DNA of 64,000 bases from CAVXFL01 sp963761015 (GCA_963761015.1 CAVXFL010000015.1:1-64000); one strand, 5' to 3'. Positions 35,587 to 45,614 are shown, counted from the first letter of the stretch. Translations and numbers: made by a program. Notes: generated by a model not told the origin, from the sequence alone.

Positions 35587-37074
35587 TCAGCTTGCGACCT
35601 CCGGTTGCAGTCTCGGCCCAGGCAGCCGCAACACGCAGCAAAGCCCCGGGTCGTTGTCGCGCAGGAGAAGCTCGCCACCGTGGAGCGTGGCGACCGCCTG
35701 AACGAGCGCCAGGCCAAGGCCGGAACCCGGCGTATTCCGCGCCGCCTCGCCGCGGAAGAACCGTTCGGTGGCGTGCTTGCGATCCGGTTCGGGGATGCCG
35801 GGGCCACGGTCGGCGACCATGATCGTCAGGTCGGCCCCGTCCGTCGCCTCCACCCGAATCATCCCCCCGGGTGGAGAAAATTTAATGGCATTGTCCAGCA
35901 AATTCGCCACCGCCTGCTGGATCATGTCGCGGTCGCCGAAGCCCGGCAGACGGTCCGGGCAGCGCAGCTCGAGCTGCAGGAAGCCGTCCTCCGCCACCGC
36001 GCCGTAGAGTTCCGCCAGGTCGGCCAGCAGCGCGGCGAGGTCGAAGGGCGCGAAGGCCGAGCGACGCGCGCCCGCCTCGATCTCGGCGATGCGCAGCAGC
36101 GCCTGGAACACGGCGATGATGCTGTCGAGATCGGCCTGTCCGCGTTCGAGCGCGGCGCGCAGATCCGCCTCGCCGCTGGCGTGCAGCGCGGCGTCCTCCA
36201 GCCGCGCGCGGGCGCGGGTGATCGGGGTGCGGAGATCGTGCGCGATGGCGTTGGAGACCTGCCGGACCCCACCCATCAGGCGGGCAATCCGCTCCAGCAT
36301 GTCGTTGATCGTCTCGGCCAGGCGGTCGAACTCGTCGCCGCGCCCCGACAGCGGAACCCGGCGGGTCAGATCCCCGGCGATGATCGCCTCCGTGGTCTGC
36401 GACACGTCCGCGATGGTGCTGCTGAACAGCCCCCGGACAACCAGCGCGCCGACGCTGCCGAGCACGACGATGGCCAGCATCGCCCAGAGCAGGGCATCGG
36501 TCAGCAGGCTGCGCAGGCGGGCGCGCACATGGATGTCGCGGCCGACCAGGAGGTGAAAGCCGCCGGGCAGGTCGAAGCGGTCCACCCGCGCCAGTGATCG
36601 CGCGCCCTCGCGCTGGATCGGAATCTCGAACCATTGTCCGGTCATCGGCACGCCGGCTGGCCAATGCTCGAGGTTGCCGGCGATGCGGTGCAGGGAGGAA
36701 TCGACCAGGAGATAGATGGCGTCGTCGTCGATGTTGCTGGCGAGCCGATCCCGGACCGTCAGCACCATCGCGGGCAGGCCGCCGTCCTCCCATTGCTCGC
36801 GCAATCCTTGCGCATCGGCGCGGATCGCGGCGTCAACTTGGCGATCCAGCAGCCCCGCCGTCGCCCACCACAGGAACAGCGCCAGGGCGAAGGCGCTGAT
36901 CCCGAACAGCAGGGCGTAAAGGATGGCAAAGCGAACGCCGGCCGAGCGAAGCAGGCCACGCCGAGGCCGTCGGGGCGCGCCCGGCCCCTTCGCCGGTTCC
37001 GGCGGGGCCGCCGGCGGCAGGATTTCGGGCTGATCGGCGACGGGCCGGTCGAGAACGGAGGTGTCGAGAGCCAC
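35587..37074 (-). CDS. Sensor histidine kinase
   Basis: A 495-residue membrane kinase. A proline-rich N-terminus is followed by transmembrane helix 1 (about 47-70), a periplasmic sensor of about 120 residues, transmembrane helix 2 (about 193-214) and a HAMP segment. The H-box is 'NAIAHDLRTPITRARAR' (His279), and the ATPase domain shows N, G1 and G2 boxes ('NLLDNAIKFSPPGG', 'DRGPGIP', 'GSGLGLALV'). It partners the adjacent response regulator, 15 bp upstream in the operon. GTG start. With HtrA as the first gene, an envelope-stress signal is a reasonable guess. Confidence 0.9.
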   Translation of the reverse strand: MALDTSVLDRPVADQPEILPPAAPPEPAKGPGAPRRPRRGLLRSAGVRFAILYALLFGISAFALALFLWWATAGLLDRQVDAAIRADAQGLREQWEDGGLPAMVLTVRDRLASNIDDDAIYLLVDSSLHRIAGNLEHWPAGVPMTGQWFEIPIQREGARSLARVDRFDLPGGFHLLVGRDIHVRARLRSLLTDALLWAMLAIVVLGSVGALVVRGLFSSTIADVSQTTEAIIAGDLTRRVPLSGRGDEFDRLAETINDMLERIARLMGGVRQVSNAIAHDLRTPITRARARLEDAALHASGEADLRAALERGQADLDSIIAVFQALLRIAEIEAGARRSAFAPFDLAALLADLAELYGAVAEDGFLQLELRCPDRLPGFGDRDMIQQAVANLLDNAIKFSPPGGMIRVEATDGADLTIMVADRGPGIPEPDRKHATERFFRGEAARNTPGSGLGLALVQAVATLHGGELLLRDNDPGLCCVLRLPGPRLQPEVAS

Positions 37075-37089
37075 CCTGCCCTCCGGGCT

Positions 37090-37773
37090 TCACTCGTTCT
37101 CAGCGCGCAGCATGTAGCCGGCGTTGCGCACGGTGTGGATCAGCGGGATCGGATACGGCTTGTCGACCTTCTGGCGCAGGCGCGACACGTGGACGTCGAT
37201 CACGTTGGTCTGCGGATCGAAGTGATAGTCCCACACGCCTTCCAGCAGCATGGTGCGCGTGACCACCTGGCCCGCGTGGCGCATCAGGTACTCCAACAGC
37301 CGGAACTCGCGCGGCTGCAGATCGATCTTCTGCCCGGCGCGCTTCACCGAGCGCGACAGCAAATCCATTTCCAAATCCGCGACCTGAAGCTTGGTGACCG
37401 GGCCCTCACCCTTGCCGCGCCGGGTCAGCGCCTCGACGCGCGCCAGCAGTTCGGCGAAGGCGAACGGCTTGGTGAGGTAGTCGTCGCCGCCGGCCTTCAA
37501 CCCGCGCACCCGGTCGTCCACCTGCGCCAGCGCCGAGAGAAACAGCACCGGGGTGTTGTTGTTCTGCGAGCGCAGGGCCTCCAACAGCCTGAGCCCGTCC
37601 ACGCCGCCCGGCAGCATGCGGTCGAGAATGATCGCGTCGAAGGTCTCGCTCGCGGCCAGGAACAGGCCGTCGCGGCCGTTCGCGGCGTGCTCGACCACAT
37701 GGCCGGCCTCGCGCAGCCCCTTCATGACGAAACCGGCGACGTCCTTATCGTCCTCGACCACCAGAATGCGCAT
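37090..37773 (-). CDS. OmpR/PhoB-family response regulator
   Basis: A 227-residue regulator. The receiver domain has the acidic pair ED at 7-8, phospho-acceptor Asp51 ('IILDRMLPGG') and the conserved Lys in 'YLTKPF'. A C-terminal winged helix follows ('REFRLLEYLMRHAGQVVTR', 'VIDVHVSRLRQKV'). The start at 37773 lies 4 bp after the HtrA stop; in-frame upstream codons overlap HtrA and look non-coding. It likely activates its own htrA-regulator-kinase operon. Confidence 0.92.
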   Translation of the reverse strand: MRILVVEDDKDVAGFVMKGLREAGHVVEHAANGRDGLFLAASETFDAIILDRMLPGGVDGLRLLEALRSQNNNTPVLFLSALAQVDDRVRGLKAGGDDYLTKPFAFAELLARVEALTRRGKGEGPVTKLQVADLEMDLLSRSVKRAGQKIDLQPREFRLLEYLMRHAGQVVTRTMLLEGVWDYHFDPQTNVIDVHVSRLRQKVDKPYPIPLIHTVRNAGYMLRAENE

Positions 37774-37777
37774 CGGT

Positions 37778-38893
37778 TCAGCCCGAACTCGTGTGCGGCC
37801 GCGTGCCGACGGTGACCGGCACGTCAATCCGTTTGCCCTTCCGCAGCACCTGCAAGGTCACCTTGGTGCCCGGCGGCGTCGCCGCGATGGCGCGGATCAG
37901 GCCGCGGGCGGTGTCGACATGCTCGCCGTTCACCGCCAGCACGATATCGCCCGCACCGAGGCCGCTGCGCGCCGCCGGGCCGCCGCGGTCGACGCCGGCG
38001 ACCTTCACGCCTGACGGCTTGGTTCCGGAGGGTGTCTCCATGACGGCGACGCCGAGCCAGCCGCGGTCGATGTGGCCCTTTTCGCGCAGTTCGGCGACCA
38101 CCCGGCTCGCGATCTCGCTCGGGATCGCGAAGCCGATGCCGACGGACCCGCCCGACGGCGACAGGATGGCGGTGTTCAGCCCGACCACCTGGCCCGCCAT
38201 GTTGAAGGTCGGTCCGCCCGAGTTGCCCGGATTGATCGGCGCGTCGAGTTGCAGGAAGTCGTCGAACGGGCCGGCGCCGATGTCGCGTCCGCGCGCCGAT
38301 ACGATGCCGGCGCTGACCGATGGGCCGAGCCCGAACGGATTCCCGGCGGCGAGAATCCAGTCGCCGACCTCGACCCGCCGCGAATCACCCCAGCTCACAT
38401 GCGGCAGCGGCTTCGTCGCGGCGATCTTCAGCACCGCGATGTCGGTCAACTGATCGGCGCCGAGCACCTTGGCGGGCAGTTCGGTGCCGTCGTTCAGCGC
38501 CACCACGATCTTGTCGGCGTGCTCGACCACATGGTTGTTGGTGACGATGATTCCGGACGGATCGAGGATGAACCCCGAACCCGCGCCGCGGAGCAGTTCG
38601 CGATGGTTGCGCATCCGCTGCCGAAACCGCTTCTCGTAGGGCGTGCCGCGCAGCTCCGGCAACAGCGCGCTCAACGCCTCGCCGGCGTTGACATCGGCAG
38701 TCACCCGGATGTTCACCACCGCCGGCTCCACCTCCTTGACCAGAGGGGCGAAGGTCGTCGGCGCGCCGGTTCCGGGGTCCGCCCCGGGGCGCGACGCCAG
38801 CGCCGGGAGCGAGCAGGCCGAGAGCGTCGGCGCCAGCAGGGCCGCGGCAAAGACCAGGGCGCGGGTGCGGCGCCCGAGAATACGGCGGGTCAT
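37778..38893 (-). CDS. HtrA/Do-family serine protease lipoprotein
   Basis: A 371-residue periplasmic protease with a lipobox 'TLSAC' (Cys27), a trypsin-like domain and one PDZ domain. The catalytic triad is visible: His121 (TNNHVV), Asp151 (TDIAVLKI) and Ser225 (NPGNSGGP). The PDZ domain begins at 'GWLGVAVME'. One PDZ domain makes it DegS-like in layout. The lipidated N-terminus is unusual and suggests anchoring to a membrane. It leads the operon with the two-component pair. Confidence 0.9.
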   Translation of the reverse strand: MTRRILGRRTRALVFAAALLAPTLSACSLPALASRPGADPGTGAPTTFAPLVKEVEPAVVNIRVTADVNAGEALSALLPELRGTPYEKRFRQRMRNHRELLRGAGSGFILDPSGIIVTNNHVVEHADKIVVALNDGTELPAKVLGADQLTDIAVLKIAATKPLPHVSWGDSRRVEVGDWILAAGNPFGLGPSVSAGIVSARGRDIGAGPFDDFLQLDAPINPGNSGGPTFNMAGQVVGLNTAILSPSGGSVGIGFAIPSEIASRVVAELREKGHIDRGWLGVAVMETPSGTKPSGVKVAGVDRGGPAARSGLGAGDIVLAVNGEHVDTARGLIRAIAATPPGTKVTLQVLRKGKRIDVPVTVGTRPHTSSG

Positions 38894-39074
38894 CGAAGGG
38901 AACTCCCGACCAAAATCTTTTGAATTGTGTGCATCAGATGGCGTCCAGGTCATACGGCAACAAGATTGCGCGATCTCGGCGACAGGTCACGTCGCCCGCG
39001 CCGTCGGGGGTCCGGCGACACGGCGGAAGAAGACATATTCCGAAGCGCCCCCGGCGTCTGCTATGCGGAATTCC

Positions 39075-39731
39075 ATGCCGAATTTCAGGCGCGAAAAGAC
39101 CGCCGGAGGGCGGGTCGCGGGGGTGGACGAGGTCGGGCGCGGGCCGCTCGCCGGCCCGGTGCTGGCGGCCGCCGTGGTGTTTCCGACCGGCGTTCCGCGC
39201 AGGCTCGCCGCGCTCATCAACGACTCGAAGAAGCTCACGCCGGAACAACGCCTGACCGCCTTCGTCGCGATCCGCGCGAGCGGCCGGGCCGAGATCGGCG
39301 TGGGCGCCGCCTCGGTGGCCGAGATCGTGCGCCTGAACATTCTTCATGCCAGCCTGCTCGCCATGTGCCGCGCCGTGGCGCGGCTGCCGGCGCCGCCCGA
39401 TCTCGCGCTGGTCGACGGGGACCGCGAGCCGGCGCTGACCTGCCCCGTGCAATGCGTGGTCGGCGGCGACGCGAGCTCGCTCTCGATCGCGGCCGCCTCG
39501 ATCATCGCCAAGGTGCTGCGCGACCGGGCAATGGCGCGCCTCGCCACCCGGTTTCCCGGTTACGGCTGGGAAACCAATGTGGGCTACGCCACGCGCTATC
39601 ACGTCGCGGCACTGCTCCGGCTCGGCCCGACCCGGCACCACCGCCCGACCTTTGGTACCGTGAGCCAACTCGCGCTCGACCTGGACTTGACCGCGAACGA
39701 CGATGCCCACGACGGTGCGTTGGCGGATTGA
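39075..39731 (+). CDS. rnhB: Ribonuclease HII
   Basis: A 218-residue enzyme that cleaves RNA in RNA-DNA hybrids. The active-site 'GVDEVGRGPLAGPV' (Asp18, Glu19), 'LALVDGDREP' and 'SIAAASIIAKVLRDR' are conserved. The ATG at 39075 starts just before the conserved core; an ATG at 39063 is also possible. It lies directly before ccrM, an arrangement common in Alphaproteobacteria. Confidence 0.93.
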   Translation: MPNFRREKTAGGRVAGVDEVGRGPLAGPVLAAAVVFPTGVPRRLAALINDSKKLTPEQRLTAFVAIRASGRAEIGVGAASVAEIVRLNILHASLLAMCRAVARLPAPPDLALVDGDREPALTCPVQCVVGGDASSLSIAAASIIAKVLRDRAMARLATRFPGYGWETNVGYATRYHVAALLRLGPTRHHRPTFGTVSQLALDLDLTANDDAHDGALAD

Positions 39732-39787
39732 CGAAGCCGCCGCCGCGCCCGCACGATAAATCCCCCCTCCGGAGCCGCCCCACGACC

Positions 39788-40882
39788 GTGGACATCTCCC
39801 ACGATTTGCCGCTCGACCAGGTGTTGCGGGGCGATTGCATCGAGCTGATGCGCATGCTCCCGAGCGGCTCGGTGGACTGCATCTTCGCCGACCCGCCGTA
39901 CAACCTGCAATTGCGTGGAGAACTGCGCCGCCCCGACGACAGCCTGGTCGACGGGGTGGACGAAGAGTGGGACCGGTTCGCGGACGGCGCGACCTATGAC
40001 CGATTCACCCGCGAATGGCTGGCCGAATGTCGCCGGCTGCTGCGCAAGGACGGCACGCTGTGGGTGATCGGCGCCTACCACAACGTGTTCCGGCTTGGCG
40101 CCAGCTTGCAGGATCTCGGCTTCTGGCTGCTGAACGACGTGATCTGGCGCAAAGCCAATCCGATGCCGAATTTCCGCGGCCGGCGCTTCACCAACGCGCA
40201 CGAGACGCTGATCTGGGCGGCGCGCGGCCGCAATTCGCGCTACCGGTTCAACTATCAGGCGATGAAGGCGCTGAACGACGACACGCAGATGCGGAGCGAC
40301 TGGCTGATCCCGCTCTGCACCGGCGCCGAGCGGCTGCGCAACGCGCACGGGCTGAAGCTGCACCCGACGCAAAAGCCCGAGGCGCTGCTGCACCGCGTGC
40401 TGCTCGCCTGCACCATCGAGGGCGACATCGTGCTCGACCCGTTTCTCGGCACCGGCACGACGGCCGTGGTGGCGACTCGGCTGGGGCGGCATTTCATCGG
40501 CATCGAGCGGCATCCCGCCTACGTGGAAGCGGCGTGGCAGCGGCTGCTCGGGGTGAAGCGCGCGTCGCGCGCCGGGCTCGCGGTGACGCCGTCGAAGCGG
40601 GACCTGCCGCGCGTGCCCTTCGGAAGCCTGGTCGAGCGCGGGTTGGTGCCGCCCGGCACCCGTCTGTACGACCGCTCGCGCCGCGTCAGCGCCACCGTCG
40701 CCGCGGACGGCACGCTCAGGTCGGGGGCGGTCCACGGCTCGATCCACCGGGTCGGCGCCGCCGTGCAAAACACGCCGTCATGCAACGGCTGGACGTTCTG
40801 GCATATCGAGCAGGACGGCAAGCTAGTCGCGCTCGACACGCTGCGCGCCGCGCTGCGCGATCCGCTCGAACCGACCGGCTAA
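39788..40882 (+). CDS. ccrM: Cell-cycle DNA adenine methyltransferase CcrM (GANTC)
   Basis: A 364-residue beta-class N6-adenine methyltransferase. The catalytic motif DPPYNLQL (35-42) precedes the AdoMet motif 'DPFLGTGTTAVVA', the beta-class order, with 'HPTQKPEALLHR' before it. A C-terminal region of about 85 residues with 'YDRSRRVSATVAADGTL' and 'NGWTFWHIE' is the RAMA-type extension of CcrM proteins. CcrM methylates GANTC and is essential for cell-cycle control in many Alphaproteobacteria. The GTG at 39788 gives the conserved start. Confidence 0.93.
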   Translation: MDISHDLPLDQVLRGDCIELMRMLPSGSVDCIFADPPYNLQLRGELRRPDDSLVDGVDEEWDRFADGATYDRFTREWLAECRRLLRKDGTLWVIGAYHNVFRLGASLQDLGFWLLNDVIWRKANPMPNFRGRRFTNAHETLIWAARGRNSRYRFNYQAMKALNDDTQMRSDWLIPLCTGAERLRNAHGLKLHPTQKPEALLHRVLLACTIEGDIVLDPFLGTGTTAVVATRLGRHFIGIERHPAYVEAAWQRLLGVKRASRAGLAVTPSKRDLPRVPFGSLVERGLVPPGTRLYDRSRRVSATVAADGTLRSGAVHGSIHRVGAAVQNTPSCNGWTFWHIEQDGKLVALDTLRAALRDPLEPTG

Positions 40883-41001
40883 ACGCCGCTCGAGCCGTTT
40901 CGCACCGAACCCGCGTCTTCCAGTGCCCGCGCGGCATCCATCGCCCCTCGCCAAATCCGATCCGATGCGCTATATACGACTGAGCATAACGAGGCTCCGC
41001 C

Positions 41002-42287
41002 GTGTCGCAGCATCTCCGCTTCGATGGTCACGCGCCGCATCGCGCCTGCCCGATCGTTCTGCTTCGCGCGCCCGAGCGGGAGGCGCCGAATGGTGCCGTG
41101 TCGGCCGCCGTCGCGCCGGTCGCGGCGACGCCGAAACAGCGGCGGCGGCTTTGGGAACTGTCGGCGAACCTGCATTGTTCGATTATCGGAACATGCTTCT
41201 CCACGGCCGAGCTGCGCCGGGTCCTGGTGAAGGCCGGAAGCGCTGTGGCCGGAGCCTCGGATCACGACCTGCACAAGCTGGCGGTGGGGTCCGCCGGCCA
41301 GCCGAACGTCCCTGCCAAGTTGCTGAACAAGGCGCTGGACCGGGCGCATCGCCTCGCCATCGGCCAGTTCGCGCGCGCGGCGGACGAGGACGACGTGCGC
41401 GCGCTCTGGCAGGCGGCGCGGCAGCGCGGCGAGATTCCCGGCGCGTATTGGGCGGTGCTCACGCACCAAGCTGCCGGCTCGACGCTGATCGCGGAGGCGT
41501 TTGGCGACGTCCACATGCTCTCGCACCTGATCGGCGCCGCCAACCGCGCCGATATCAGGCGGCTGAGCGCGCTCGAGGCGGAGAAGGCGACGCTGGAGGC
41601 AAAAGTCGCGCGCCAGCAGGAACAGCTTCGCCAAGCGGTCGTGTCGCGCGATGCGAAGATCCGTGAGCTGACCGATCTGGCCACGCGCAACCTCGTCCGG
41701 AACGCCGTCGAACCCGGCGCGCGGCCGGATTCCGCCTTATCCGATCTCGCCGCGGATTTGCGCCGGGATCTGGAGAGCGAGCGCGCGCGTCGCCGCCGGG
41801 TCGAGGAACGGTTCGCGGCCGTCCGCCAGGAACTTGTTCGCGAACGCGCCCTGCGGCGCGCGGCCGAGCAGCGGCAACAGGAACTGCGCGCCGAGCTGGA
41901 GGTGTTGGAGGACGATTTCGCGCCTTGGCGGACGCCGAGCGGCCGAGGACGGCACCGCCGGCGTCGCTGCGCGGCGGCATTCTTCTCTATGTCGGAGGAC
42001 GCCCGAAGCAGTTCGAAGCCATGCGGGCCATGACCGAGCGGGCGGGCGGTTCCTTGTTGCATCACGACGGGGGCATCGAGGACAGCCACGCGCTGTTGCC
42101 GGGGCTGATCGGCCGCGCCGACGCCGTGCTGTTTCCGGTCGATTGCGTGAGCCACGCGGCGATGGCCACGATCAAGCGGCTATGCGGCCAGACCGCGCGA
42201 CCCTTTCTGCCCTTGCGCTCGCGCGGTCTCGGCACGTTCGTCGCGGCGCTGCGAACCGCCGCGATCGCCGCGCCGGAACGCGTCTGA
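41002..42287 (+). pseudogene. DUF2325 protein with coiled coil, one frameshift
   Basis: The first 310 residues are helical: a conserved block 'LWELSANLHCSIIGTCFSTAELRRVL' and then a long coiled coil (about 195-310, 'LSALEAEKATLEAKVARQQEQ'). The DUF2325 domain ('GILLYVGGRPKQFEAMRAM', 'HHDGGIEDSHALLPGLI', 'FPVDCVSHAAM') lies in another frame. One base is missing around 41921-41926. Repaired length is about 428 residues. DUF2325 proteins have no established biochemical role. Two conserved cysteines (59 and 65 region) in the N-terminal block are notable. Confidence 0.8.
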
Positions 42288-42331
42288 AGCCGTCGCGGGG
42301 GGCGGCCTTCGCGGACCCGGCTTGGTTCCGA

Positions 42332-42751
42332 TCAGGCCACGCGCCCGGACACCCTGCCGTAGCTGCGGCGCCCGCTCAGCATCGCGTCCAGGCTGATCGC
42401 CCCCGCGCCGTAGGCGGCCACCTGCAGCAGACCACCGGCCATCGCCATGTTCTTCATGAACTGGATCGCCATCATGTGGTCGGCGAAGTTTCTGTGAAAG
42501 ACCGCCGCGGTGACCACGGAAAATATCGCCAGCGCAACCCCGACCGCGCGCGCCTGCCAACCCAGCAGCAGCGCCAATCCGCCCCCGAACTCGACGATCA
42601 CCGCCACGACATAAGCCGCGGACGGGAACGGCAACCCGGCCGAGGCGATGTAGTGGATCGTGCCCGCCGGATTACCGATCTTGCCGAAGCCGGCCCAGAT
42701 GAAAATGGCGCTGAGTAGAATCCGGCCGAGCGCTGCAACCGCGTCAGTCAT
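42332..42751 (-). CDS. DoxX-family membrane protein
   Basis: A 139-residue protein with four hydrophobic helices and the family pattern 'RILLSAIFIWAGFGKI', 'GLALLLGWQARAVGVALAIF' and 'FMKNMAMAGGLLQVAAYG'. DoxX/DUF417-type proteins are small membrane proteins linked with redox or stress responses; the function is not settled. Confidence 0.85.
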   Translation of the reverse strand: MTDAVAALGRILLSAIFIWAGFGKIGNPAGTIHYIASAGLPFPSAAYVVAVIVEFGGGLALLLGWQARAVGVALAIFSVVTAAVFHRNFADHMMAIQFMKNMAMAGGLLQVAAYGAGAISLDAMLSGRRSYGRVSGRVA

Positions 42752-42859
42752 GCTGTCCCCCTCCCGGAAACCGCCGGTCCAACCCTGCGGAGCAACTTAC
42801 GAGCACAGCGTCCGCAAGCATACCCAATTCGCGCAATTTCATGTAACGCCCAAGCCGGT

Positions 42860-43282
42860 TCAGCCGACAATCTCAATGCCCGCGAAGAAAAAGGCGATCT
42901 CCGCCGCGGCGTTCTCGGCGGAATCGGAGCCATGCACCGAATTCGCCTCGATGTTCTCCGCGAACTCGGCGCGGATCGTGCCGGGCTCGGCCTTCTTCGG
43001 GTCGGTGGCGCCCATCACCTCGCGATTGCGGGCGACGGCGTTCTCGCCCGCCAGCACCTGCACGACCACGGGCCCGGAGGTCATGAACTCGACGAGCCCG
43101 GCGAAGAACGGGCGTTCGCGATGCACGGCATAGAACGCCTCGGCCTGGCCGCGCGTCAGCTGAAGGCGCTTCTGCGCGACGATGCGCAGCCCCGCTTCCT
43201 CGAAATGCGCGTTGATGCGTCCGGTGAGATTGCGCCGCGTGGCGTCCGGCTTGATGATCGACAGCGTGCGCTCGCTCGCCAT
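42860..43282 (-). CDS. ndk: Nucleoside diphosphate kinase
   Basis: A 140-residue kinase that balances NTP pools. The phospho-histidine is His117 in 'IEANSVHGSDS', and the N-terminus 'ERTLSIIKPDATRRNLTG' is canonical. Length and motifs are normal. It is divergent from the ABC-F gene. Confidence 0.96.
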   Translation of the reverse strand: MASERTLSIIKPDATRRNLTGRINAHFEEAGLRIVAQKRLQLTRGQAEAFYAVHRERPFFAGLVEFMTSGPVVVQVLAGENAVARNREVMGATDPKKAEPGTIRAEFAENIEANSVHGSDSAENAAAEIAFFFAGIEIVG

Positions 43283-43417
43283 TGGCGCTGGTCCTCGTTT
43301 CTCGCGGAATGCGTGAAGCGGTGTCGCGAGCCGTGCCGCGCCGCTTCCTCGGCGAGGGCGCTGTAATCGCTCGGCGGCCTATGGGCAACCCCTTGCCCGC
43401 TCGCTGAATCCGCCGCC

Positions 43418-45286
43418 ATGAGCCTTCTGGTCATCCGCGATCTCAGCCTGCGCATCGGCGGGCGCGCGCTGCTCGACCGCGCCGATCTGACGATCGCGCC
43501 GGGGCAGCGCATCGGTCTGGTCGGCCGCAACGGCGCCGGCAAGTCCACCTTGCTGCGCGCCATCGCCGGCGAGATCACGCCGGACGGCGGCGAGATCCGG
43601 CTGGCCTCGCGCGCCCGGCTCGGCCGCGTCGCGCAGCAGGCGCCGAGCGGCGCGGCCTCGCTGCTCGACACCGTGCTGGCCGCCGACGCCGAGCGGCTTG
43701 CGCTGCTGGCGGAGGCCGAGCGCGCCGAGCCGATGCGGCTGGCGGAAATCCACGAACGGCTGCGCGCCATCGGGGCTGACGCGGCGCCGGCGCGCGCGTC
43801 GGCCATCCTCGCCGGATTGGGCTTCGACGAGGCGGCGCAGGGGCGCGAGGTCGGCGCCTTCTCCGGCGGCTGGCGCATGCGCGTGGCGCTCGCGGCGGCG
43901 CTGTTCAGCGAGCCCGAACTGCTGCTGCTCGACGAGCCCACGAACCACCTGGACCTGGAAGCGACCTTGTGGTTGGAGGGCTGGCTCGCGCGGTTCCCCG
44001 GCGCGGCGCTCGTGGTCTCGCACGACCGCGGCCTGCTCGACCGCAGCGTGCAGGCGATCGCGCATCTCGATCGCGGCAAGCTGTCGCTGACCCCGGGCGG
44101 GTTTGCCGAGTTCGTGCGTATCCGCACCGAACGCGCGGAACAGCAGGCCCGCGCCGCCGAGCGCATCGCGGACGAGCGGGCGCGCATCCAGGCCTTCGTC
44201 GACCGCTTCCGCGCCAAGGCGACGAAAGCCCGTCAGGCGCAGTCGCGGCTGAAGGCGCTGGAACGGCTGCCGCGGATCGATGCGGTGGTCGAGGACGCGC
44301 CGACCCGCTTCGCCTTCCCCGAGCCCGCGCGCATCGCGCCGCCGATCCTGGCGCTCGAGCGCGTGTCGGCCGGCTATGACGGGCGGCCGGTGCTGCGAAA
44401 CGTGGCGCTGCGCATCGACATGGACGACCGGGTGGCGCTGCTCGGCGCCAACGGCAACGGCAAGTCCACCCTGGCGCGGCTCCTGGCCGGTCGCCTGGCG
44501 CCGCTATCGGGCGAGGTGCGGCGGGGCGGAAAGCTGCGCGTCGGCTATTTCGCGCAGGACCAGGAGGAGGAGCTGGTGGTCGCGGAAACGCCGGTGAACC
44601 ACATGGCCCGCGCCCTGCCGCGCGCCGCGCCGTCGGAGGTGCGCGCCCAACTCGCCCGCTTCGGCCTGGACGCCGACCGCGCCGATACGCCGGTTGCCAA
44701 TCTGTCCGGCGGCGAGAAGGCGCGGCTCTTGCTGGCCCTGGCCACCCGCGAGGCGCCGCAACTGCTGATCTTGGACGAGCCGACCAACCATCTCGACATC
44801 GACGCCCGCGAGGCGCTGGTGAAGGCGCTGGCCGAGTTCGCCGGCGCGGTGGTGCTGATCACGCACGACCCGCATCTGGTCGAGCTTGTCGCCGACCGGC
44901 TCTGGCTGGTGGCCGAGGGCACGGTGCGGCCGTTCGACGGCGATCTGGACGACTACCGCTCCCTGCTCGCCGAGCGGGCGCGATCCGCCGCCGGCGGTTC
45001 CCGCTCCGACACGCCGACCCGCCGCGACGAGCGCCGCGAGCGCGCCGAGGCCCGCGCCGCGCTGGCACCCCTGCGGCGGCAGGCGCGCGACGCCGAGGCG
45101 CTACTGGCGAAGCTGGCCGCCGAGCGCGCCGCGCTCGAGACAAGGCTGGCCGATCCCGCGCTCTACGCGCCCGGCCGCGCCGCCGAAGTCACCGCCGCGA
45201 ACACCCGCCTCGCCGCCATCGCCCGCGAAGTGGCCGCGGCCGAAACCGCGTGGCTCGAAGCGGAGGAAGCGCTGGCGGCGGCGTAA
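43418..45286 (+). CDS. ABC-F family ATPase (Uup/YheS type)
   Basis: A 622-residue soluble protein with two ABC domains and no membrane segments. Walker A motifs are 'GRNGAGKST' and 'GANGNGKST'; signature motifs are 'FSGGWRMRV' and 'LSGGEKARL'; Walker B motifs are 'LLLLDEPTNHLDLEA' and 'LLILDEPTNHLDIDA'. The interdomain linker is charged ('RIADERARIQAFVDRFRAKATKARQAQSR'; here cited as the segment around residues 247-285). ABC-F proteins act on ribosomes as translation factors. The C-terminal 90 residues form a coiled coil. Confidence 0.9.
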   Translation: MSLLVIRDLSLRIGGRALLDRADLTIAPGQRIGLVGRNGAGKSTLLRAIAGEITPDGGEIRLASRARLGRVAQQAPSGAASLLDTVLAADAERLALLAEAERAEPMRLAEIHERLRAIGADAAPARASAILAGLGFDEAAQGREVGAFSGGWRMRVALAAALFSEPELLLLDEPTNHLDLEATLWLEGWLARFPGAALVVSHDRGLLDRSVQAIAHLDRGKLSLTPGGFAEFVRIRTERAEQQARAAERIADERARIQAFVDRFRAKATKARQAQSRLKALERLPRIDAVVEDAPTRFAFPEPARIAPPILALERVSAGYDGRPVLRNVALRIDMDDRVALLGANGNGKSTLARLLAGRLAPLSGEVRRGGKLRVGYFAQDQEEELVVAETPVNHMARALPRAAPSEVRAQLARFGLDADRADTPVANLSGGEKARLLLALATREAPQLLILDEPTNHLDIDAREALVKALAEFAGAVVLITHDPHLVELVADRLWLVAEGTVRPFDGDLDDYRSLLAERARSAAGGSRSDTPTRRDERRERAEARAALAPLRRQARDAEALLAKLAAERAALETRLADPALYAPGRAAEVTAANTRLAAIAREVAAAETAWLEAEEALAAA

Positions 45287-45374
45287 CTCGTTCGCATGCG
45301 GCGATCGCCTCCGGCATTGCTTGAATTCGGCTCAAGCATTAAGCTAGCCAGCAAGCCAGGCAACGGAGCGGGCG

Positions 45375-45614
45375 ATGCAAGTTGGCGCTTTCGACGCGAA
45401 AAATCAGCTTAGCGCTCTGCTCGACAAGGTCGAAAAGGGTGCGGAAGTGGTTATCACCAGGCGCGGCAAGCCCGTGGCGAAGCTTGTCCCCGCCGCGCCC
45501 GGATTCGATCGCGAAAAGGCGCGACGCGCGGCCGCCGGCCTGCGCCAACTCAGCCGCACCGCCACGCTCGGCGGCATCAAGATCAAGGAACTGATCGAGC
45601 AAGGCCGCGGGTGA
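45375..45614 (+). CDS. Phd/YefM-type antitoxin
   Basis: A 79-residue antitoxin with the Phd/YefM fold: 'VGAFDAKNQLSALLDKVEKG' followed by 'VVITRRGKPVAKLVP'. The C-terminal helix ('GIKIKELIEQGRG') should wrap the toxin. Its TGA overlaps the toxin GTG (GTGA). The 88-bp upstream gap holds 'cggctcaagcattaagct', a likely promoter/operator for autoregulation. Confidence 0.88.
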   Translation: MQVGAFDAKNQLSALLDKVEKGAEVVITRRGKPVAKLVPAAPGFDREKARRAAAGLRQLSRTATLGGIKIKELIEQGRG

